In this document: piece after piece, positions 51,879 to 62,396 of the stretch
Layout: each line of letters opens with the position of its first letter
Position numbering within the stretch: position 1 is the first letter of the stretch
Origin: Aromatoleum toluvorans
GTDB lineage: Bacteria; Pseudomonadota; Gammaproteobacteria; Burkholderiales; Rhodocyclaceae
Length of the DNA stretch: 64,000 nucleotides
Assembly: GCF_012910905.1 (NCBI RefSeq)
Contig: NZ_WTVN01000011.1
Location: forward strand, 53,767 to 117,766
Reading direction: 5' to 3'
The notes under the pieces: model-generated
Told to the model about the DNA's origin: nothing
The model's input: only the letters and a program-made list of their open reading frames with translations
Database searches by the model: none
Position numbers and translations under genes: made by a program

Positions 51879-52706
51879 ATGGCACTGGTAAAACTCAAGC
51901 CCACGTCTGCCGGCCGTCGCGCGATGGTCAAGGTTGTGAACGCCGACCTGTACAAGGGCCGTCCGGTCGCATCCCTGGTCGAAAAGCAGTCGAAGAATGC
52001 CGGCCGTAACAACAACGGTCACATCACCGTCCGTCACAAGGGCGGTGGTCACAAGCAGCACTATCGCCTGGTGGATTTTCGCCGCAACAAGGACGGGATC
52101 GTCGCGCGTGTCGAGCGCATCGAGTACGACCCGAACCGTTCGGCAAACATCGCCCTGATCTGCTATGCGGACGGCGAGCGTGCGTACATCATCGCCCCGA
52201 AGGGTCTGGAAGTCGGTCAGCCGGTCATGAGCGGCGCCGAAGCTCCGATCAAGCCGGGCAACGTCCTGCCGATCCGCAATATTCCGGTCGGTTCGACGAT
52301 CCACTGCGTCGAAATGATGCCGGGCAAGGGTGCGCAGATTGCGCGTGCGGCCGGTACTTCGGTGCAGCTCCTGGCGCGTGAAGGCGCCTATGCCCAGATT
52401 CGTCTGCGCTCCGGCGAAGTCCGTCGCGTGCACGTCGAATGCCGTGCCGCGATCGGCGTGGTGGGCAATGAAGAGCATGGTCTGCGCAAGATCGGCAAAG
52501 CCGGCGCGAATCGCTGGCGTGGTATTCGTCCGACCGTTCGCGGTGTGGCGATGAACCCGGTCGATCACCCGCACGGCGGCGGCGAAGGCCGCACCGGCGA
52601 GGGTGGTGTGCCGCGCAGCCCGTGGGGCCAGCCGGCCAAGGGCTATCGCACGCGCAGCAACAAGCGCACCGATACCATGATCGTGCAGCGTCGTCACAAG
52701 CGTTAA
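51879..52706 (+). CDS. rplB: 50S ribosomal protein L2
   Basis: A 275-residue primary rRNA-binding protein next to the peptidyl-transferase centre. [13 protein letters not shown] start, [18 protein letters not shown], and the C-terminal [20 protein letters not shown] with the conserved histidine. ATG 51879 is five bases after rplW; the earlier open frame lies inside rplW. Confidence 0.97.
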   Translation: MALVKLKPTSAGRRAMVKVVNADLYKGRPVASLVEKQSKNAGRNNNGHITVRHKGGGHKQHYRLVDFRRNKDGIVARVERIEYDPNRSANIALICYADGERAYIIAPKGLEVGQPVMSGAEAPIKPGNVLPIRNIPVGSTIHCVEMMPGKGAQIARAAGTSVQLLAREGAYAQIRLRSGEVRRVHVECRAAIGVVGNEEHGLRKIGKAGANRWRGIRPTVRGVAMNPVDHPHGGGEGRTGEGGVPRSPWGQPAKGYRTRSNKRTDTMIVQRRHKR

Positions 52707-52716
52707 GGGGTAACAG

Positions 52717-52992
52717 ATGGCACGTTCTATTAAAAAAGGCCCGTTTGTCGACGCGCACCTCCTCAAGAAGGTCGACGCCGTCCGGGCGAGCAACGACAAG
52801 CGTCCGATCAAGACGTGGTCGCGCCGTTCGACGGTGCTGCCCGACTTTGTCGGTCTGACGATCGCGGTGCATAACGGCCGCCAGCACGTTCCGGTGTTCG
52901 TGTCCGAGAACATGGTCGGTCACAAACTCGGCGAGTTTGCGCTGACCCGTACGTTCAAGGGTCACGCCGCGAGCAAGAAGGCAAAGAGGTAA
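52717..52992 (+). CDS. rpsS: 30S ribosomal protein S19
   Basis: A 91-residue head protein near the decoding A site. [48 protein letters not shown] and GEFALTRTF segments are standard. ATG 52717, 10 bases after rplB with AAGGGG upstream. Confidence 0.97.
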   Translation: MARSIKKGPFVDAHLLKKVDAVRASNDKRPIKTWSRRSTVLPDFVGLTIAVHNGRQHVPVFVSENMVGHKLGEFALTRTFKGHAASKKAKR

Positions 52993-53001
52993 GGAGCCAC
53001 C

Positions 53002-53331
53002 ATGGAAACCAAAGCAATCCTCCGTGGCGTTCGCCTGTCGGCCCAGAAGGGCCGTCTGGTGGCCGACCAGGTGCGGGGCAAGCCGGTTGATCAGGCCCTG
53101 AATATTCTCGCCTTCTCGCCGAAGAAAGGCGCGCAGATCATCCGCAAGGTCGTCGAGTCGGCGATCGCCAATGCCGAACACAACGATGGCGCAGACATCG
53201 ACACCCTGAAGGTGAAGACGATCTACGTCGAGGAAGGTACGTCGCTGAAGCGCTTCACGGCGCGCGCGAAAGGGCGCGGCAACCGCATCCTGAAGCCGAC
53301 CTGCCATGTCTACGTGACCGTCGGGGAATAA
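53002..53331 (+). CDS. rplV: 50S ribosomal protein L22
   Basis: A 109-residue protein whose beta-hairpin lines the exit tunnel. [19 protein letters not shown] start and the hairpin [22 protein letters not shown] near residue 80-105 are intact. ATG 53002 follows AAGGAG; nine-base gaps on both sides. Confidence 0.97.
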   Translation: METKAILRGVRLSAQKGRLVADQVRGKPVDQALNILAFSPKKGAQIIRKVVESAIANAEHNDGADIDTLKVKTIYVEEGTSLKRFTARAKGRGNRILKPTCHVYVTVGE

Positions 53332-53340
53332 GGGGTAATT

Positions 53341-54135
53341 ATGGGTCAGAAAATTCATCCGACCGGATTCCGTCTTGCGGTCACCCGTGACTGGAGTTCG
53401 CGCTGGTTCGCCGGGAGCCGCGACTACTCCAAGATGCTGCACGAGGACATCAAGGTCCGTGACTTCCTGAAGAAGAAGCTCGCGCACGCGTCCGTCGGCC
53501 GCATTGTCATCGAGCGTCCGGCCAAGAACGCCCGGATCACCTTGTTCAGTGCGCGTCCGGGTGTCGTGATCGGCAAGAAAGGCGAGGACATCGAACTGCT
53601 GAAGCGCGAACTGCAGAAGATCATGGGCGTGCCGGTGCACGTCAATATCGAGGAAGTTCGCAAGCCGGAGGTCGACGCCAAGCTGATCGCCGATTCCATC
53701 GCCCAGCAGCTCGAGAAGCGCATCATGTTCCGTCGCGCCATGAAGCGCGCGATGCAGAACGCGATGCGTCTGGGTGCCCAGGGCATCAAGATCATGAGCG
53801 CGGGTCGCCTGAACGGCGCGGAAATCGCCCGCACCGAGTGGTACCGCGAAGGTCGTGTGCCGCTGCACACGCTGCGTGCCGACATCGACTATGGTGTGTC
53901 GGAAGCGAGCACGACCTACGGCATCATCGGCATCAAGGTTTGGGTCTATAAGGGCGAGATGCTCGGCCGCAATGAGCGTCCGGTCGTCGTCGAGAACGAA
54001 AACGAGGCTCGCCGTGGCCGTCGCGGTGCTCCGCGTGGTGCCGAAGGTGGCGAGGGCCGTCCCGGCCGCCGTCCTGCTCGCAGGGGTGGAGCTGAAGGCC
54101 AGGCCAAGCAGCCGCAAGAAAGCAGGGGTGAATGA
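53341..54135 (+). CDS. rpsC: 30S ribosomal protein S3
   Basis: A 264-residue mRNA-entry-channel protein. [20 protein letters not shown] start, the KH domain with [17 protein letters not shown] and the C-terminal [15 protein letters not shown]. Compared with the 233-residue E. coli protein there is an extra tail from about residue 222 that is rich in Arg and Gly ([20 protein letters not shown]). Such tails are usual in betaproteobacteria. ATG 53341 follows AGGGG. Its last base is shared with the rplP start. Confidence 0.97.
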   Translation: MGQKIHPTGFRLAVTRDWSSRWFAGSRDYSKMLHEDIKVRDFLKKKLAHASVGRIVIERPAKNARITLFSARPGVVIGKKGEDIELLKRELQKIMGVPVHVNIEEVRKPEVDAKLIADSIAQQLEKRIMFRRAMKRAMQNAMRLGAQGIKIMSAGRLNGAEIARTEWYREGRVPLHTLRADIDYGVSEASTTYGIIGIKVWVYKGEMLGRNERPVVVENENEARRGRRGAPRGAEGGEGRPGRRPARRGGAEGQAKQPQESRGE

Positions 54136-54548
54136 TGCTGCAGCCGACGAGAAGGAAATATCGTAAGGAGCAGAAGGGCCGCAACACCGGCGTTGCGACG
54201 CGCGGTGCGAAAGTCAGCTTCGGCGAGTACGGTCTCAAGGCTATCGGCCGCGGTCGTCTTACCGCGCGCCAGATCGAGTCGGCCCGCCGTGCGATGACCC
54301 GTCACATCAAGCGTGGCGGCCGCATCTGGATCCGGATCTTCCCGGACAAGCCGATCTCGAAGAAGCCTGCCGAAGTCCGCATGGGTAACGGTAAGGGTAA
54401 CCCGGAATACTGGGTCGCCGAGATCCAGCCGGGCAAGGTGCTGTACGAGATGGATGGTGTCGACGAAGCGCTGGCGCGCGAAGCGTTCCGCCTCGCTGCT
54501 GCGAAGCTGCCGCTCGAGACCGTGTTTGTTCACCGTCAGTTGGGGTAA
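54135..54548 (+). CDS. rplP: 50S ribosomal protein L16
   Basis: A 137-residue protein near the A-site tRNA elbow. [19 protein letters not shown] start, [25 protein letters not shown] core and [20 protein letters not shown]. Two ATG codons are adjacent (54132 and 54135); the second gives the family start and a TGATG overlap with rpsC. An Arg near residue 81 that is hydroxylated in E. coli lies in the conserved [10 protein letters not shown] neighbourhood. Confidence 0.96.
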   Translation: MLQPTRRKYRKEQKGRNTGVATRGAKVSFGEYGLKAIGRGRLTARQIESARRAMTRHIKRGGRIWIRIFPDKPISKKPAEVRMGNGKGNPEYWVAEIQPGKVLYEMDGVDEALAREAFRLAAAKLPLETVFVHRQLG

Positions 54549-54550
54549 TC

Positions 54551-54745
54551 ATGAAAGCGAGTGAACTCCGCGCAAAGAGCGCCGGTGAATTGAATCAGGA
54601 ACTGCTTGAGCTGCTGAAGGCGCAGTTCTCGCTGCGCATGCAGCTGGCTACTCAGCAGCTCGGCAATACGAGCCAACTCGGAAAGGTTCGTCGCGACATC
54701 GCTCGCGTGCGTACCCTTCTGCGTGAAAAGGCAGGGCAGAAATGA
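54551..54745 (+). CDS. rpmC: 50S ribosomal protein L29
   Basis: A 64-residue two-helix protein at the tunnel exit. [19 protein letters not shown] start and [22 protein letters not shown] (given in part) are characteristic. Two bases after rplP, overlaps rpsQ by four bases. Confidence 0.95.
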   Translation: MKASELRAKSAGELNQELLELLKAQFSLRMQLATQQLGNTSQLGKVRRDIARVRTLLREKAGQK

Positions 54746-55011
54746 GCGAACAAATCGAAAAAGTGCGCCGCGCCCTTGTTGGTCGTGTCGTCAGCGACAA
54801 GATGCAGAACACGGTGACCGTGCTGGTCGAGCGTCGCGTCAAGCACGAACTGTACGGCAAGGTGATTACGCGTTCGGCGAAGTATCACGCACACGTCGAG
54901 GGTGGCATCGCCGCTGCTGGCGACCTGGTTGAGATCGAGGAATGCCGTCCGATTTCAAAGACCAAGTCGTGGCGCGTCGCAAAGGTGCTCGAAAAAGCAC
55001 GCGTTATCTGA
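54742..55011 (+). CDS. rpsQ: 30S ribosomal protein S17
   Basis: An 89-residue early-binding small-subunit protein. [22 protein letters not shown] and the C-terminal [20 protein letters not shown] are standard. Starts within the rpmC stop (ATGA). Last gene of the S10 operon; a promoter-hairpin element follows. Confidence 0.96.
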   Translation: MSEQIEKVRRALVGRVVSDKMQNTVTVLVERRVKHELYGKVITRSAKYHAHVEGGIAAAGDLVEIEECRPISKTKSWRVAKVLEKARVI

Positions 55012-55034
55012 TAAAAGTACGGTTTATCAGCGGA

Positions 55035-55067
55035 CAGCTTGGCAGGTGACTGCCAAGCTGTTATAAT
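55035..55067 (+). promoter_or_regulatory. Promoter of the spc operon overlapping a 10-bp hairpin
   Basis: TTGGCA (55039-55044), a 17-base spacer and consensus TATAAT (55062-55067). A perfect 10-bp hairpin CAGCTTGGCA-GGTGAC-TGCCAAGCTG (55035-55060) covers the -35 box and spacer, and is followed by the T-rich TTATAATTTTCTTTCTTT. The element can both end S10-operon transcripts and start spc-operon ones. Confidence 0.75.
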
Positions 55068-55157
55068 TTTCTTTCTTTGCTTTTCGCTCTTCGGGGCTCC
55101 TTACCCGTACGGGTTCCAAGACTGACCGCTGTAGCGGGGCAAGTTGGAGATAAATTC

Positions 55158-55526
55158 ATGATTCAAATGCAGTCCATTCTGGACGTCGCCGATAACACGG
55201 GTGCGCGTTCGGTGATGTGCATCAAGGTGCTTGGTGGCTCGAAGCGTCGCTATGCCAGCATTGGCGACATCATCAAGGTAACCGTGAAGGATGCAGCGCC
55301 GCGCGGTCGCGTCAAGAAAGGCGACATCTACAGTGCCGTTGTGGTGCGTACCGCGAAAGGCGTGCGCCGTCCCGACGGTTCGCTTGTCAAGTTCGACGGC
55401 AATGCCGCTGTGTTGCTGAATAACAAGCTCGAGCCGATTGGCACCCGTATCTTCGGGCCGGTGACGCGCGAGCTGCGTACCGAGCGGTTCATGAAGATCG
55501 TCTCGCTGGCGCCTGAAGTGCTCTAA
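55158..55526 (+). CDS. rplN: 50S ribosomal protein L14
   Basis: A 122-residue protein at the subunit interface. [27 protein letters not shown] start (quoted in part), [22 protein letters not shown] and the [22 protein letters not shown] end. ATG 55158, first gene of the spc operon, preceded by TTGGAGA. Confidence 0.97.
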   Translation: MIQMQSILDVADNTGARSVMCIKVLGGSKRRYASIGDIIKVTVKDAAPRGRVKKGDIYSAVVVRTAKGVRRPDGSLVKFDGNAAVLLNNKLEPIGTRIFGPVTRELRTERFMKIVSLAPEVL

Positions 55527-55538
55527 GGAGTTGTCGAG

Positions 55539-55856
55539 ATGAACAAGATCCGCAAAGGTGATGAGGTTGTTGTCCTGGCAGGCAAGGACCGCGGTCGTCG
55601 CGGTGTCGTGCTGCGTCGGGTTGGTGATGAGCACCTCGTGGTCGAGGGTGTGAATCGCGCGAAGAAGCACGTGCGTCCGAACCCGCTCAAGGGTGAGGTG
55701 GGGGGTATCGTCGAAAAGGAAATGCCGCTCCATATCTCGAACGTCGCTTTGTTCAACCCCGCGGCCCAAAAGGGCGACCGCGTGGGTATCCGGGTGCTTG
55801 AGGATGGTCGCAAGGTGCGCTTCTTCAAGTCGAATGGCGAACTGGTCGACGCGTAA
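55539..55856 (+). CDS. rplX: 50S ribosomal protein L24
   Basis: A 105-residue assembly-initiator protein with a KOW motif ([20 protein letters not shown]) and [25 protein letters not shown] 55539 is 12 bases after rplN with AAGGAG upstream. Confidence 0.96.
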   Translation: MNKIRKGDEVVVLAGKDRGRRGVVLRRVGDEHLVVEGVNRAKKHVRPNPLKGEVGGIVEKEMPLHISNVALFNPAAQKGDRVGIRVLEDGRKVRFFKSNGELVDA

Positions 55857-55865
55857 GGAGCGGTG

Positions 55866-56405
55866 ATGGCGCGCTTGCAGCAGTACTACAAAGAAACGAT
55901 TGCTCCCGAGTTGCTCAAGCAGTTCGGGTACAAGTCCGTGATGGAGGTGCCTCGCATCACGAAGATCACGCTGAACATGGGTGTCGGTGAGGCGGTCGGC
56001 GACAAGAAGATCCTCGAGCATGCCGTTGGCGACATGCAGAAGATCGCTGGTCAGAAGGCGGTCGTTACGAAGGCACGCAAGTCGATCGCGGGTTTCAAGA
56101 TTCGTGACGGTTATCCGATCGGCTGCATGGTGACACTGCGCGGCGAGAAGATGTTCGAGTTCCTCGATCGTCTCGTGACGATCGCGATGCCGCGTATCCG
56201 CGACTTCCGCGGGATCGCCGGCAAAGGCTTCGATGGTCGCGGCAATTACAACCTGGGCGTCAAGGAACAGATCATTTTCCCGGAAATCGAGTACGACAAG
56301 ATCGATGCGCTGCGGGGGATGAATATCAGCATCACGACGACGGCCAAGACCGATCAGGAAGCTCGAGCTCTGCTCGCGGCGTTCAAGTTCCCGTTCAAGA
56401 ATTGA
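55866..56405 (+). CDS. rplE: 50S ribosomal protein L5
   Basis: A 179-residue 5S-rRNA-binding protein. [17 protein letters not shown] start, [38 protein letters not shown] and the C-terminal [20 protein letters not shown] 55863 is adjacent to ATG 55866; ATG matches the family. AAGGAG ends five bases before the GTG. Confidence 0.97.
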   Translation: MARLQQYYKETIAPELLKQFGYKSVMEVPRITKITLNMGVGEAVGDKKILEHAVGDMQKIAGQKAVVTKARKSIAGFKIRDGYPIGCMVTLRGEKMFEFLDRLVTIAMPRIRDFRGIAGKGFDGRGNYNLGVKEQIIFPEIEYDKIDALRGMNISITTTAKTDQEARALLAAFKFPFKN

Positions 56406-56412
56406 GGGTGTT

Positions 56413-56718
56413 ATGGCAAAACTGGCTCTGATCAATAGAGAAGAGAAGCGCCGCAAGACGGTCGAGAAGTTCGCCGCCAAGCGTGCCGCGCTGATCGCTC
56501 AGATCAACGATTTCAAGTTGCCTGAAGAAGAGCGCATGGCTGCTCGTCTGAAGCTGCAGCAGCTTCCGCGCAATGCAAGCCCGGTTCGCGAGCGCAATCG
56601 CTGCGCCCTGACGGGGCGTCCGCGGGGCGTTTTCCGTAAGTTCGGTCTTTGCCGGAACAAGCTGCGCGATCTCGCGTTCCGCGGCGAAGTGCCGGGCATG
56701 ACCAAGGCGAGCTGGTAA
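56413..56718 (+). CDS. rpsN: 30S ribosomal protein S14 (zinc-independent long form)
   Basis: A 101-residue head protein. It is the long form: the C-terminal core [24 protein letters not shown] lacks the CxxC pairs of the zinc form. ATG 56413, seven bases after rplE. Confidence 0.96.
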   Translation: MAKLALINREEKRRKTVEKFAAKRAALIAQINDFKLPEEERMAARLKLQQLPRNASPVRERNRCALTGRPRGVFRKFGLCRNKLRDLAFRGEVPGMTKASW

Positions 56719-56730
56719 GGAGATTATCGA

Positions 56731-57126
56731 ATGAGTATGTCCGATCCGATCGCCGATATGCTGACCCGCATCCGCAATGGCCAGCAGGCTCAGAAGCAGA
56801 GCGTGTCGATGCCCAGCTCAAAGCTGAAAGTCGCGATCGCCAAGGTGCTGCAGGATGAAGGTTATATCGACGGTTATGCAGTGCGTGATGCCGAAGGCAA
56901 GGCGCAGCTGGACGTGGTGCTGAAGTACTACGCCGGTCGTCCGGTCATCGAGCGCATCGAGCGCGTCAGCCGTCCCGGTCTGCGTGTTTATAAGGGCAGT
57001 GACGATCTTCCGCGCGTCATGAACGGCCTGGGTGTGGCGATTGTTTCCACGCCGCGTGGCGTCATGACCGACCGTGCGGCGCGCGCCGGACGCGTGGGCG
57101 GCGAAGTCATCTGTTACGTCGCTTAA
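56731..57126 (+). CDS. rpsH: 30S ribosomal protein S8
   Basis: A 131-residue protein that in E. coli also represses the spc operon by binding near rpl[19 protein letters not shown] start, [31 protein letters not shown] (cited in part) and the GGEVICYVA end. ATG 56731 follows AAGGAG. Confidence 0.97.
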   Translation: MSMSDPIADMLTRIRNGQQAQKQSVSMPSSKLKVAIAKVLQDEGYIDGYAVRDAEGKAQLDVVLKYYAGRPVIERIERVSRPGLRVYKGSDDLPRVMNGLGVAIVSTPRGVMTDRAARAGRVGGEVICYVA

Positions 57127-57135
57127 GGGGGTCTC

Positions 57136-57669
57136 ATGTCTCGTGTAGCTAAAAATCCGGTGGCAATCCCCGGCGGCGTCGATGTGACGGTCGCGGGCGG
57201 CGAAGTCTCCGTGAAGGGGCCGCTGGGTACCGTAAAGCAATACATCGGCAATGCCGTGTCCGTGCAACGCGATGGCGATGCGCTGCTTTTCGCGGCGGTT
57301 GCCGGCGCGGCGAATGGCCGTGCGATGTCGGGTACCGTCCGTGCGCTGGTGAACAACATGGTTACCGGCGTGACCAAGGGCTTCGAGCGCAAGCTGACCC
57401 TCGTCGGCGTGGGTTATCGTGCTCAGGCGCAGGGCGACAAGCTCAACCTGACGCTCGGTTTCTCGCATCCTGTCGTGCATCAGATGCCGGCGGGCGTGAA
57501 GGTCGAAACGCCTTCCCAGACCGAGATCGTCATCAAGGGCATCGACAAGCAGCAAGTTGGCCAGGTGGCGGCCGAAGTGCGTGCATACCGCGCTCCCGAA
57601 CCCTACAAGGGCAAGGGCGTCCGTTATTCGGACGAAGTGGTCGTGCTCAAGGAAACCAAGAAGAAGTAA
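57136..57669 (+). CDS. rplF: 50S ribosomal protein L6
   Basis: A 177-residue protein near the sarcin-ricin loop. [17 protein letters not shown] start, two alpha/beta repeats and the C-terminal signature [23 protein letters not shown] 57136 is nine bases after rpsH. Confidence 0.97.
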   Translation: MSRVAKNPVAIPGGVDVTVAGGEVSVKGPLGTVKQYIGNAVSVQRDGDALLFAAVAGAANGRAMSGTVRALVNNMVTGVTKGFERKLTLVGVGYRAQAQGDKLNLTLGFSHPVVHQMPAGVKVETPSQTEIVIKGIDKQQVGQVAAEVRAYRAPEPYKGKGVRYSDEVVVLKETKKK

Positions 57670-57681
57670 GGGCGGTTCGAT

Positions 57682-58035
57682 ATGAACAAGAAAGTGGTTC
57701 GTCTGCGTCGTGCTCGTAAAACCCGAGCCAAAATCGCGGAACTGAAGGCGGTTCGTCTGACTGTGTTCCGTTCCAATTCCCATATCTACGCCCAGATCAT
57801 CGACGGTTCCGGCGCGCGGGTGCTTGCAGCTGCCTCCACGGTCGAGGCCGATGTGCGTTCGCAACTGGCTCATGGCGGCAATGCTGCCGCCGCGGCGGTC
57901 GTCGGCAAGCTGATTGCCGAGCGTGCGAAGGCCGCGGGTATCGAGTCTGTCGCGTTCGATCGCGCCGGCTTCCAGTATCACGGTCGCGTCAAGGCGCTGG
58001 CCGAGGCCGCCCGCGAAGGCGGTCTCAAGTTCTAA
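57682..58035 (+). CDS. rplR: 50S ribosomal protein L18
   Basis: A 117-residue 5S-rRNA-binding protein. The basic N-terminus ([15 protein letters not shown]), [16 protein letters not shown] and [24 protein letters not shown] are typical. ATG 57682 is 12 bases after rplF. Confidence 0.96.
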   Translation: MNKKVVRLRRARKTRAKIAELKAVRLTVFRSNSHIYAQIIDGSGARVLAAASTVEADVRSQLAHGGNAAAAAVVGKLIAERAKAAGIESVAFDRAGFQYHGRVKALAEAAREGGLKF

Positions 58036-58047
58036 GCGAGGAATCGT

Positions 58048-58572
58048 ATGGCTAAGCAACAAAGCAAGCGTCCGCAGGCTTCCGAGGAGCGTGACGACGG
58101 CCTGCGCGAGAAGATGGTCGCCATCAACCGTGTCACCAAGGTCGTGAAGGGTGGTCGTATCCTCGGTTTCGCGGCGCTGACGGTGGTTGGCGACGGCGAT
58201 GGCGGCATCGGCATGGGCAAGGGCAAGTCCCGCGAAGTCCCGGTGGCGGTGCAGAAAGCCATGGACGAAGCGCGCCGCAAGATGGTCAAGATCTCGCTGA
58301 AGAACGGCACGCTGCAGCATTCGGTGATCGGCAAGCACGGCGCCTCTTCGGTTCTGATGCAGCCGGCACCGAGCGGTACCGGCATCATCGCCGGCGGTCC
58401 GATGCGCGCCGTCTTCGAGGTCATGGGTGTGACCGACGTGACGTGCAAGTGCATCGGCTCGTCGAATCCGTACAACGTCGTGCGTGCAACGCTGAACGGC
58501 CTCCTGGCGGTCAATACGCCGGCGGAGATTGCTGCGAAGCGTGGCAAGAGCGTCGAAGAGATTCTGGGGTAA
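58048..58572 (+). CDS. rpsE: 30S ribosomal protein S5
   Basis: A 174-residue decoding-fidelity protein. Double-stranded-RNA-binding-like N-domain ([19 protein letters not shown]), [20 protein letters not shown], and C-domain [24 protein letters not shown] 58048 follows GCGAGG. Confidence 0.97.
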   Translation: MAKQQSKRPQASEERDDGLREKMVAINRVTKVVKGGRILGFAALTVVGDGDGGIGMGKGKSREVPVAVQKAMDEARRKMVKISLKNGTLQHSVIGKHGASSVLMQPAPSGTGIIAGGPMRAVFEVMGVTDVTCKCIGSSNPYNVVRATLNGLLAVNTPAEIAAKRGKSVEEILG

Positions 58573-58575
58573 GCC

Positions 58576-58758
58576 ATGGCCGAGAAAACGATCAAAGTTA
58601 CGCTGGTCAAGAGCGTTATCGGTACCAAGCAGTCGCACCGTGCGACGGTGCGCGGACTCGGTCTGCGCCGCCTGAACCATACGGTTGAACTCCAGGACAC
58701 CCCGGAAGTTCGCGGTATGGTGAACAAGGTGTCCTACCTGGTGAAGTGTGAGGGTTGA
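58576..58758 (+). CDS. rpmD: 50S ribosomal protein L30
   Basis: A 60-residue small protein with the bacterial short-form signature [19 protein letters not shown] and [21 protein letters not shown] 58576 is three bases after rpsE and one base before the rplO start at its end. Confidence 0.95.
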   Translation: MAEKTIKVTLVKSVIGTKQSHRATVRGLGLRRLNHTVELQDTPEVRGMVNKVSYLVKCEG

Positions 58759-58759
58759 G

Positions 58760-59197
58760 ATGCGTCTGAATACGATTAAACCCGCGGCGGGCTCGAAGGC
58801 CGCCGGCAAGCGCGTGGGACGCGGCATCGGCAGCGGCCTCGGCAAGACTTGCGGCCGTGGCCACAAGGGCCAGAAGTCCCGCTCGGGCGGCTTCCACAAG
58901 GTCGGCTTCGAAGGCGGTCAGATGCCGCTGCAGCGTCGTCTGCCGAAGCGTGGCTTCGTCTCGCTGACCGGTTCGCGCAACGCCGAGGTGCGTCTGTCCG
59001 AAGTGGACAAGCTCCCGGTGGACGAGATCGATCTGCTCGTGCTGAAGCAGGCCGGTGTGGTGCCGAGCGATACGCTGTCCGCGAAGGTCGTGCTGTCCGG
59101 TTCGATCGGGCGCAAGGTCACCCTGCGTGGCGTGAGCGCCACGAAGGGTGCGCTGGCTGCCATCGAGGCGGCCGGCGGTTCCGTCGTCGCCGAGTAA
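58760..59197 (+). CDS. rplO: 50S ribosomal protein L15
   Basis: A 145-residue late-assembly protein. [22 protein letters not shown] start, [21 protein letters not shown] and [21 protein letters not shown] 58760 is the family start; the in-frame GTG at 58748 lies inside rpmD. GAGGGTTG upstream. Confidence 0.96.
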   Translation: MRLNTIKPAAGSKAAGKRVGRGIGSGLGKTCGRGHKGQKSRSGGFHKVGFEGGQMPLQRRLPKRGFVSLTGSRNAEVRLSEVDKLPVDEIDLLVLKQAGVVPSDTLSAKVVLSGSIGRKVTLRGVSATKGALAAIEAAGGSVVAE

Positions 59198-59212
59198 GCA
59201 AGGAACCGAGCT

Positions 59213-60538
59213 GTGGCCAATCCCGCTGCCACGTTGGGTACGCCCGGTCGCTTTGGCGATCTGAAGCGCCGACTGATGTTCCTGGTCGGCGCGCTGATCG
59301 TTTACCGCATCGGTGCGCATATTCCCGTGCCCGGAATCGACCCTAATCGGCTGGCCGAGCTGTTCCAGTCGCAATCGGGGGGGATTCTCGGGGTCTTCAA
59401 CCTGTTCTCGGGCGGTGCGCTGTCGCGCTTCACGATCTTCGCGCTGGGGATCATGCCGTATATCTCGGCGTCGATCATCATGCAGCTGATGACCGTTGCG
59501 GTGCCGTCGCTCGAAGCGCTGAAGAAGGAAGGCGAGGCCGGTCGGCGAAAGATCACGCAGTACACCCGCGCCGGCACCTTGGTGCTGGCTCTGGCGCAGT
59601 CCCTCGGTATCGCGATCGCGCTCGAGGGGCAGGCCGGGCTTGTGCTCGACCCGGGGCTCACCTTCCGGTTCGTGACCGTGGCGACGCTGGTCACGGGCAC
59701 GATGTTCCTGATGTGGCTGGGTGAGCAGATCACGGAACGCGGGCTGGGCAACGGTATCTCGCTGATCATCTTCGGCGGTATCGCGGCGGGTTTGCCCGGG
59801 GCGATCGCCGGTCTGTTCGAGTTGGTGCGCACCGGGGCGATGCATCCCTTCACGGCGCTGCTGATCTGTGTGCTCGTCGTGCTGGTGACCGCGTTCGTGG
59901 TGTTCGTCGAGCGTGGGCAGCGCAAGATTCTCGTGAATTACGCCAAGCGGCAGGTGGGCAACAAGATCTACGGCGGACAGAGCTCGCATCTGCCGCTGAA
60001 GCTCAACATGTCCGGTGTGATTCCGCCGATCTTCGCGTCGAGCATCATCCTGTTCCCCGCGACGCTGGGCCAGTGGTTCGGCTCGTCGGAAAGCATGATC
60101 TGGCTGCGGGACCTTTCGGCCAAGCTGGCTCCCGGTCAGCCCGTCTACGTGATGCTGTATGCGCTGGCGATCGTGTTCTTCTGTTTCTTCTACACCGCTC
60201 TCGTGTTCAACGCACGGGAGACGGCGGACAACCTGAAGAAGAGCGGGGCATTCGTTCCGGGCATCCGTCCGGGTGACCAGACGGCCCGGTACATCGACAA
60301 GATCCTCACCCGGCTCACGCTGGTGGGAGCGGTGTACATCACGCTGGTGTGTCTGCTGCCGGAGTTCCTGATCCTGAAATGGAACGTACCGTTCTATTTC
60401 GGTGGGACCTCGCTGCTGATCATCGTGGTGGTGACGATGGACTTCATGGCGCAGGTCCAGGCATACGTGATGTCGCATCAGTACGAAAGCCTGCTGAAGA
60501 AAGCGAATTTCAAGGGGGCGGGGCTTCCGATCCGGTAA
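59213..60538 (+). CDS. secY: Preprotein translocase subunit SecY
   Basis: A 441-residue ten-helix channel protein of the Sec translocase. [24 protein letters not shown] start of TM1, the plug region [35 protein letters not shown] (pore ring), the C4-C5 loop [15 protein letters not shown] and a C-terminal loop [16 protein letters not shown] 59213 is the start, 15 bases after rplO. It pairs with SecE encoded at 33519. Confidence 0.97.
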   Translation: MANPAATLGTPGRFGDLKRRLMFLVGALIVYRIGAHIPVPGIDPNRLAELFQSQSGGILGVFNLFSGGALSRFTIFALGIMPYISASIIMQLMTVAVPSLEALKKEGEAGRRKITQYTRAGTLVLALAQSLGIAIALEGQAGLVLDPGLTFRFVTVATLVTGTMFLMWLGEQITERGLGNGISLIIFGGIAAGLPGAIAGLFELVRTGAMHPFTALLICVLVVLVTAFVVFVERGQRKILVNYAKRQVGNKIYGGQSSHLPLKLNMSGVIPPIFASSIILFPATLGQWFGSSESMIWLRDLSAKLAPGQPVYVMLYALAIVFFCFFYTALVFNARETADNLKKSGAFVPGIRPGDQTARYIDKILTRLTLVGAVYITLVCLLPEFLILKWNVPFYFGGTSLLIIVVVTMDFMAQVQAYVMSHQYESLLKKANFKGAGLPIR

Positions 60539-60541
60539 GTT

Positions 60542-60760
60542 ATGGCGAAGGAAGACGTCATCGAGATGCAGGGGGAGGTTACCGAGAACCTTCCCAATGC
60601 AACGTTCCGCGTCCGACTCGAAAACGGACACATGGTCCTCGGGTACATCTCCGGAAAGATGCGCATGCACTACATCCGCATTCTCCCCGGCGACAAGGTC
60701 ACAGTGCAGTTGACGCCCTACGACCTGACCAAGGCCCGGATCGTTTTCCGGACCAAGTAA
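60542..60760 (+). CDS. infA: Translation initiation factor IF-1
   Basis: A 72-residue single S1/OB-fold protein. [20 protein letters not shown] start, [20 protein letters not shown] and [22 protein letters not shown]. It sits between secY and rpmJ, three bases after secY, a placement usual in betaproteobacteria. Confidence 0.96.
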   Translation: MAKEDVIEMQGEVTENLPNATFRVRLENGHMVLGYISGKMRMHYIRILPGDKVTVQLTPYDLTKARIVFRTK

Positions 60761-60781
60761 TCAAGAAACAGGAGCAAGGAA

Positions 60782-60895
60782 ATGAGAGTTCAGGCTTCGG
60801 TCAAGCGGCTGTGCCGCAACTGCAAGATCGTTCGTCGCAAGGGTGTGGTCCGCGTCATCTGTGCGGATCCGCGGCATAAGCAGCGCCAGGGTTGA
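60782..60895 (+). CDS. rpmJ: 50S ribosomal protein L36
   Basis: A 37-residue zinc-ribbon protein, short enough to be missed by size cut-offs. It starts [17 protein letters not shown] and ends DPRHKQRQG; the zinc ligands Cys11, Cys14, Cys27 and His32 are all present. ATG 60782 lies 21 bases after infA with AGGAGCAAGGA upstream. Closes the spc operon. Confidence 0.95.
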   Translation: MRVQASVKRLCRNCKIVRRKGVVRVICADPRHKQRQG

Positions 60896-60948
60896 TCTTC
60901 GGGCGTTCAGGGATTAACATTTAATGTTTAGCATTTTGGGGTAATCGA

Positions 60949-61311
60949 ATGGCCCGTATTGCTGGGGTAAACATTCCCAATCACAAGCATGCCGAGATTG
61001 CGCTGACCGCCATCTATGGAATTGGCCGTTCGCGTGCTCAGAAAATCTGTGACGCTGCCAACATCGTGCGTTCCGTCAAGGTGAAGGATCTTACCGAGTC
61101 GGACATGGAGCGCCTGCGCGATGAGGTGGCCAAGTTCGTCGTCGAAGGCGATCTTCGCCGTGAAGTGACGATGAATATCAAGCGCCTGATGGATCTGGGC
61201 TGCTATCGAGGTGTCCGTCACCGCCGCGGTCTTCCGCTGCGCGGTCAGAGGACCCGGACTAACGCCCGCACCCGCAAGGGACCGCGCAAGGCGATCGCCG
61301 GCAAGAAGTAA
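60949..61311 (+). CDS. rpsM: 30S ribosomal protein S13
   Basis: A 120-residue head protein contacting P-site t[23 protein letters not shown] start, [17 protein letters not shown] and the basic tail [22 protein letters not shown] (in part). ATG 60949 opens the alpha operon. The 53-base gap before it is AT-rich with a small AACAT-TTA-ATGTT stem (60916-60928), where an S4-binding leader would be expected in E. coli; not demonstrated here. Confidence 0.97.
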   Translation: MARIAGVNIPNHKHAEIALTAIYGIGRSRAQKICDAANIVRSVKVKDLTESDMERLRDEVAKFVVEGDLRREVTMNIKRLMDLGCYRGVRHRRGLPLRGQRTRTNARTRKGPRKAIAGKK

Positions 61312-61323
61312 TAAGGACTGATA

Positions 61324-61713
61324 ATGGCTAAAACCGCAACGAAAGTTCGCAAGAAGGTCAAGAAGAACGTTGCCGAAGGCATCGCTCACGTTCATGCGAG
61401 CTTCAACAACACGATCATCACGATTACCGACCGTCAGGGTAACGCCCTGTCGTGGGCGACGTCGGGCGGCGCGGGCTTCAAGGGCTCGCGCAAGAGCACG
61501 CCGTTCGCCGCTCAGGTCGCAGCCGAGGCTGCCGGCAAGGCAGCCCAGGAGTGCGGCGTGAAGAATCTCGAAGTGCGCATCAAGGGCCCCGGCCCCGGCC
61601 GCGAATCCGCCGTTCGCGCCCTGAACGCGCTGGGCATGAAGATCTCCAGCATTACCGACATCACGCCGATCCCGCACAACGGCTGCCGTCCGCCGAAGAA
61701 GCGTCGTATCTGA
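61324..61713 (+). CDS. rpsK: 30S ribosomal protein S11
   Basis: A 129-residue platform protein lining the mRNA exit. [43 protein letters not shown] and the [16 protein letters not shown] end are standard. ATG 61324, 12 bases after rpsM. Confidence 0.97.
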   Translation: MAKTATKVRKKVKKNVAEGIAHVHASFNNTIITITDRQGNALSWATSGGAGFKGSRKSTPFAAQVAAEAAGKAAQECGVKNLEVRIKGPGPGRESAVRALNALGMKISSITDITPIPHNGCRPPKKRRI

Positions 61714-61727
61714 CAAGGAGTTGAAAC

Positions 61728-62357
61728 GTGGCTCGTAATCTGGATCCCAAGTGCCGTCAGTGCCGTCGCGAAGGCGAGAAGCTGTTTCTGAAGGCCGAAA
61801 AGTGTTTTACCGACAAGTGCGCGATCGAGCGCCGGTCGTATGCTCCTGGTCAGCATGGCCAGCGTTCCGGTCAGCGTCTGTCCGGCTACGGCGTTCAGCT
61901 GCGCGAAAAGCAGAAAATCCGCCGCCTCTATGGCGTGCTCGAAGCGCAGTTCCGCAAGGTGTATGCCGAAGCTGACCGCCGTCGCGGTCAGACGGGCGAA
62001 AACCTGCTGCAGTTGCTCGAAGGTCGTCTGGACTCCGTCGTCTACCGCATGGGCTTCGGCGGCTCGCGCGCAGAAGCGCGCCAGCTGGTTCGGCACAACA
62101 GCATTCTCGTGAATGGCAAGCGCGTCAACATTCCGTCGTACGTCGTGCGTCCGGGCGAAGTGGTCGAGCTCACCGAAGCCGCGCGTGGCCAGTTGCGCGT
62201 GAAGGCCGCGCTGGAAGCGGCCGCTGCTCGCGGGTTCCCGGAGTGGCTGGAAGTTGATGCCAAGGCGGGCAAGGGTGTGTTCAAGGCCTATCCGCAGCGT
62301 TCGGAGCTGCCGCCGACGATCAATGAAGGTCTCGTCGTCGAACTGTACTCCCGCTAA
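61728..62357 (+). CDS. rpsD: 30S ribosomal protein S4
   Basis: A 209-residue primary binder of 16S rRNA and the usual repressor of the alpha operon. [20 protein letters not shown] start (with a Cys pair like the E. coli-type degenerate zinc site), [17 protein letters not shown], and the S4 RNA-binding domain [25 protein letters not shown] 61728 follows AAGGAG. Confidence 0.97.
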   Translation: MARNLDPKCRQCRREGEKLFLKAEKCFTDKCAIERRSYAPGQHGQRSGQRLSGYGVQLREKQKIRRLYGVLEAQFRKVYAEADRRRGQTGENLLQLLEGRLDSVVYRMGFGGSRAEARQLVRHNSILVNGKRVNIPSYVVRPGEVVELTEAARGQLRVKAALEAAAARGFPEWLEVDAKAGKGVFKAYPQRSELPPTINEGLVVELYSR

Positions 62358-62396
62358 CGGGTTCGCCTGAAGACTCACAGATCCGAGGAACTGCTG

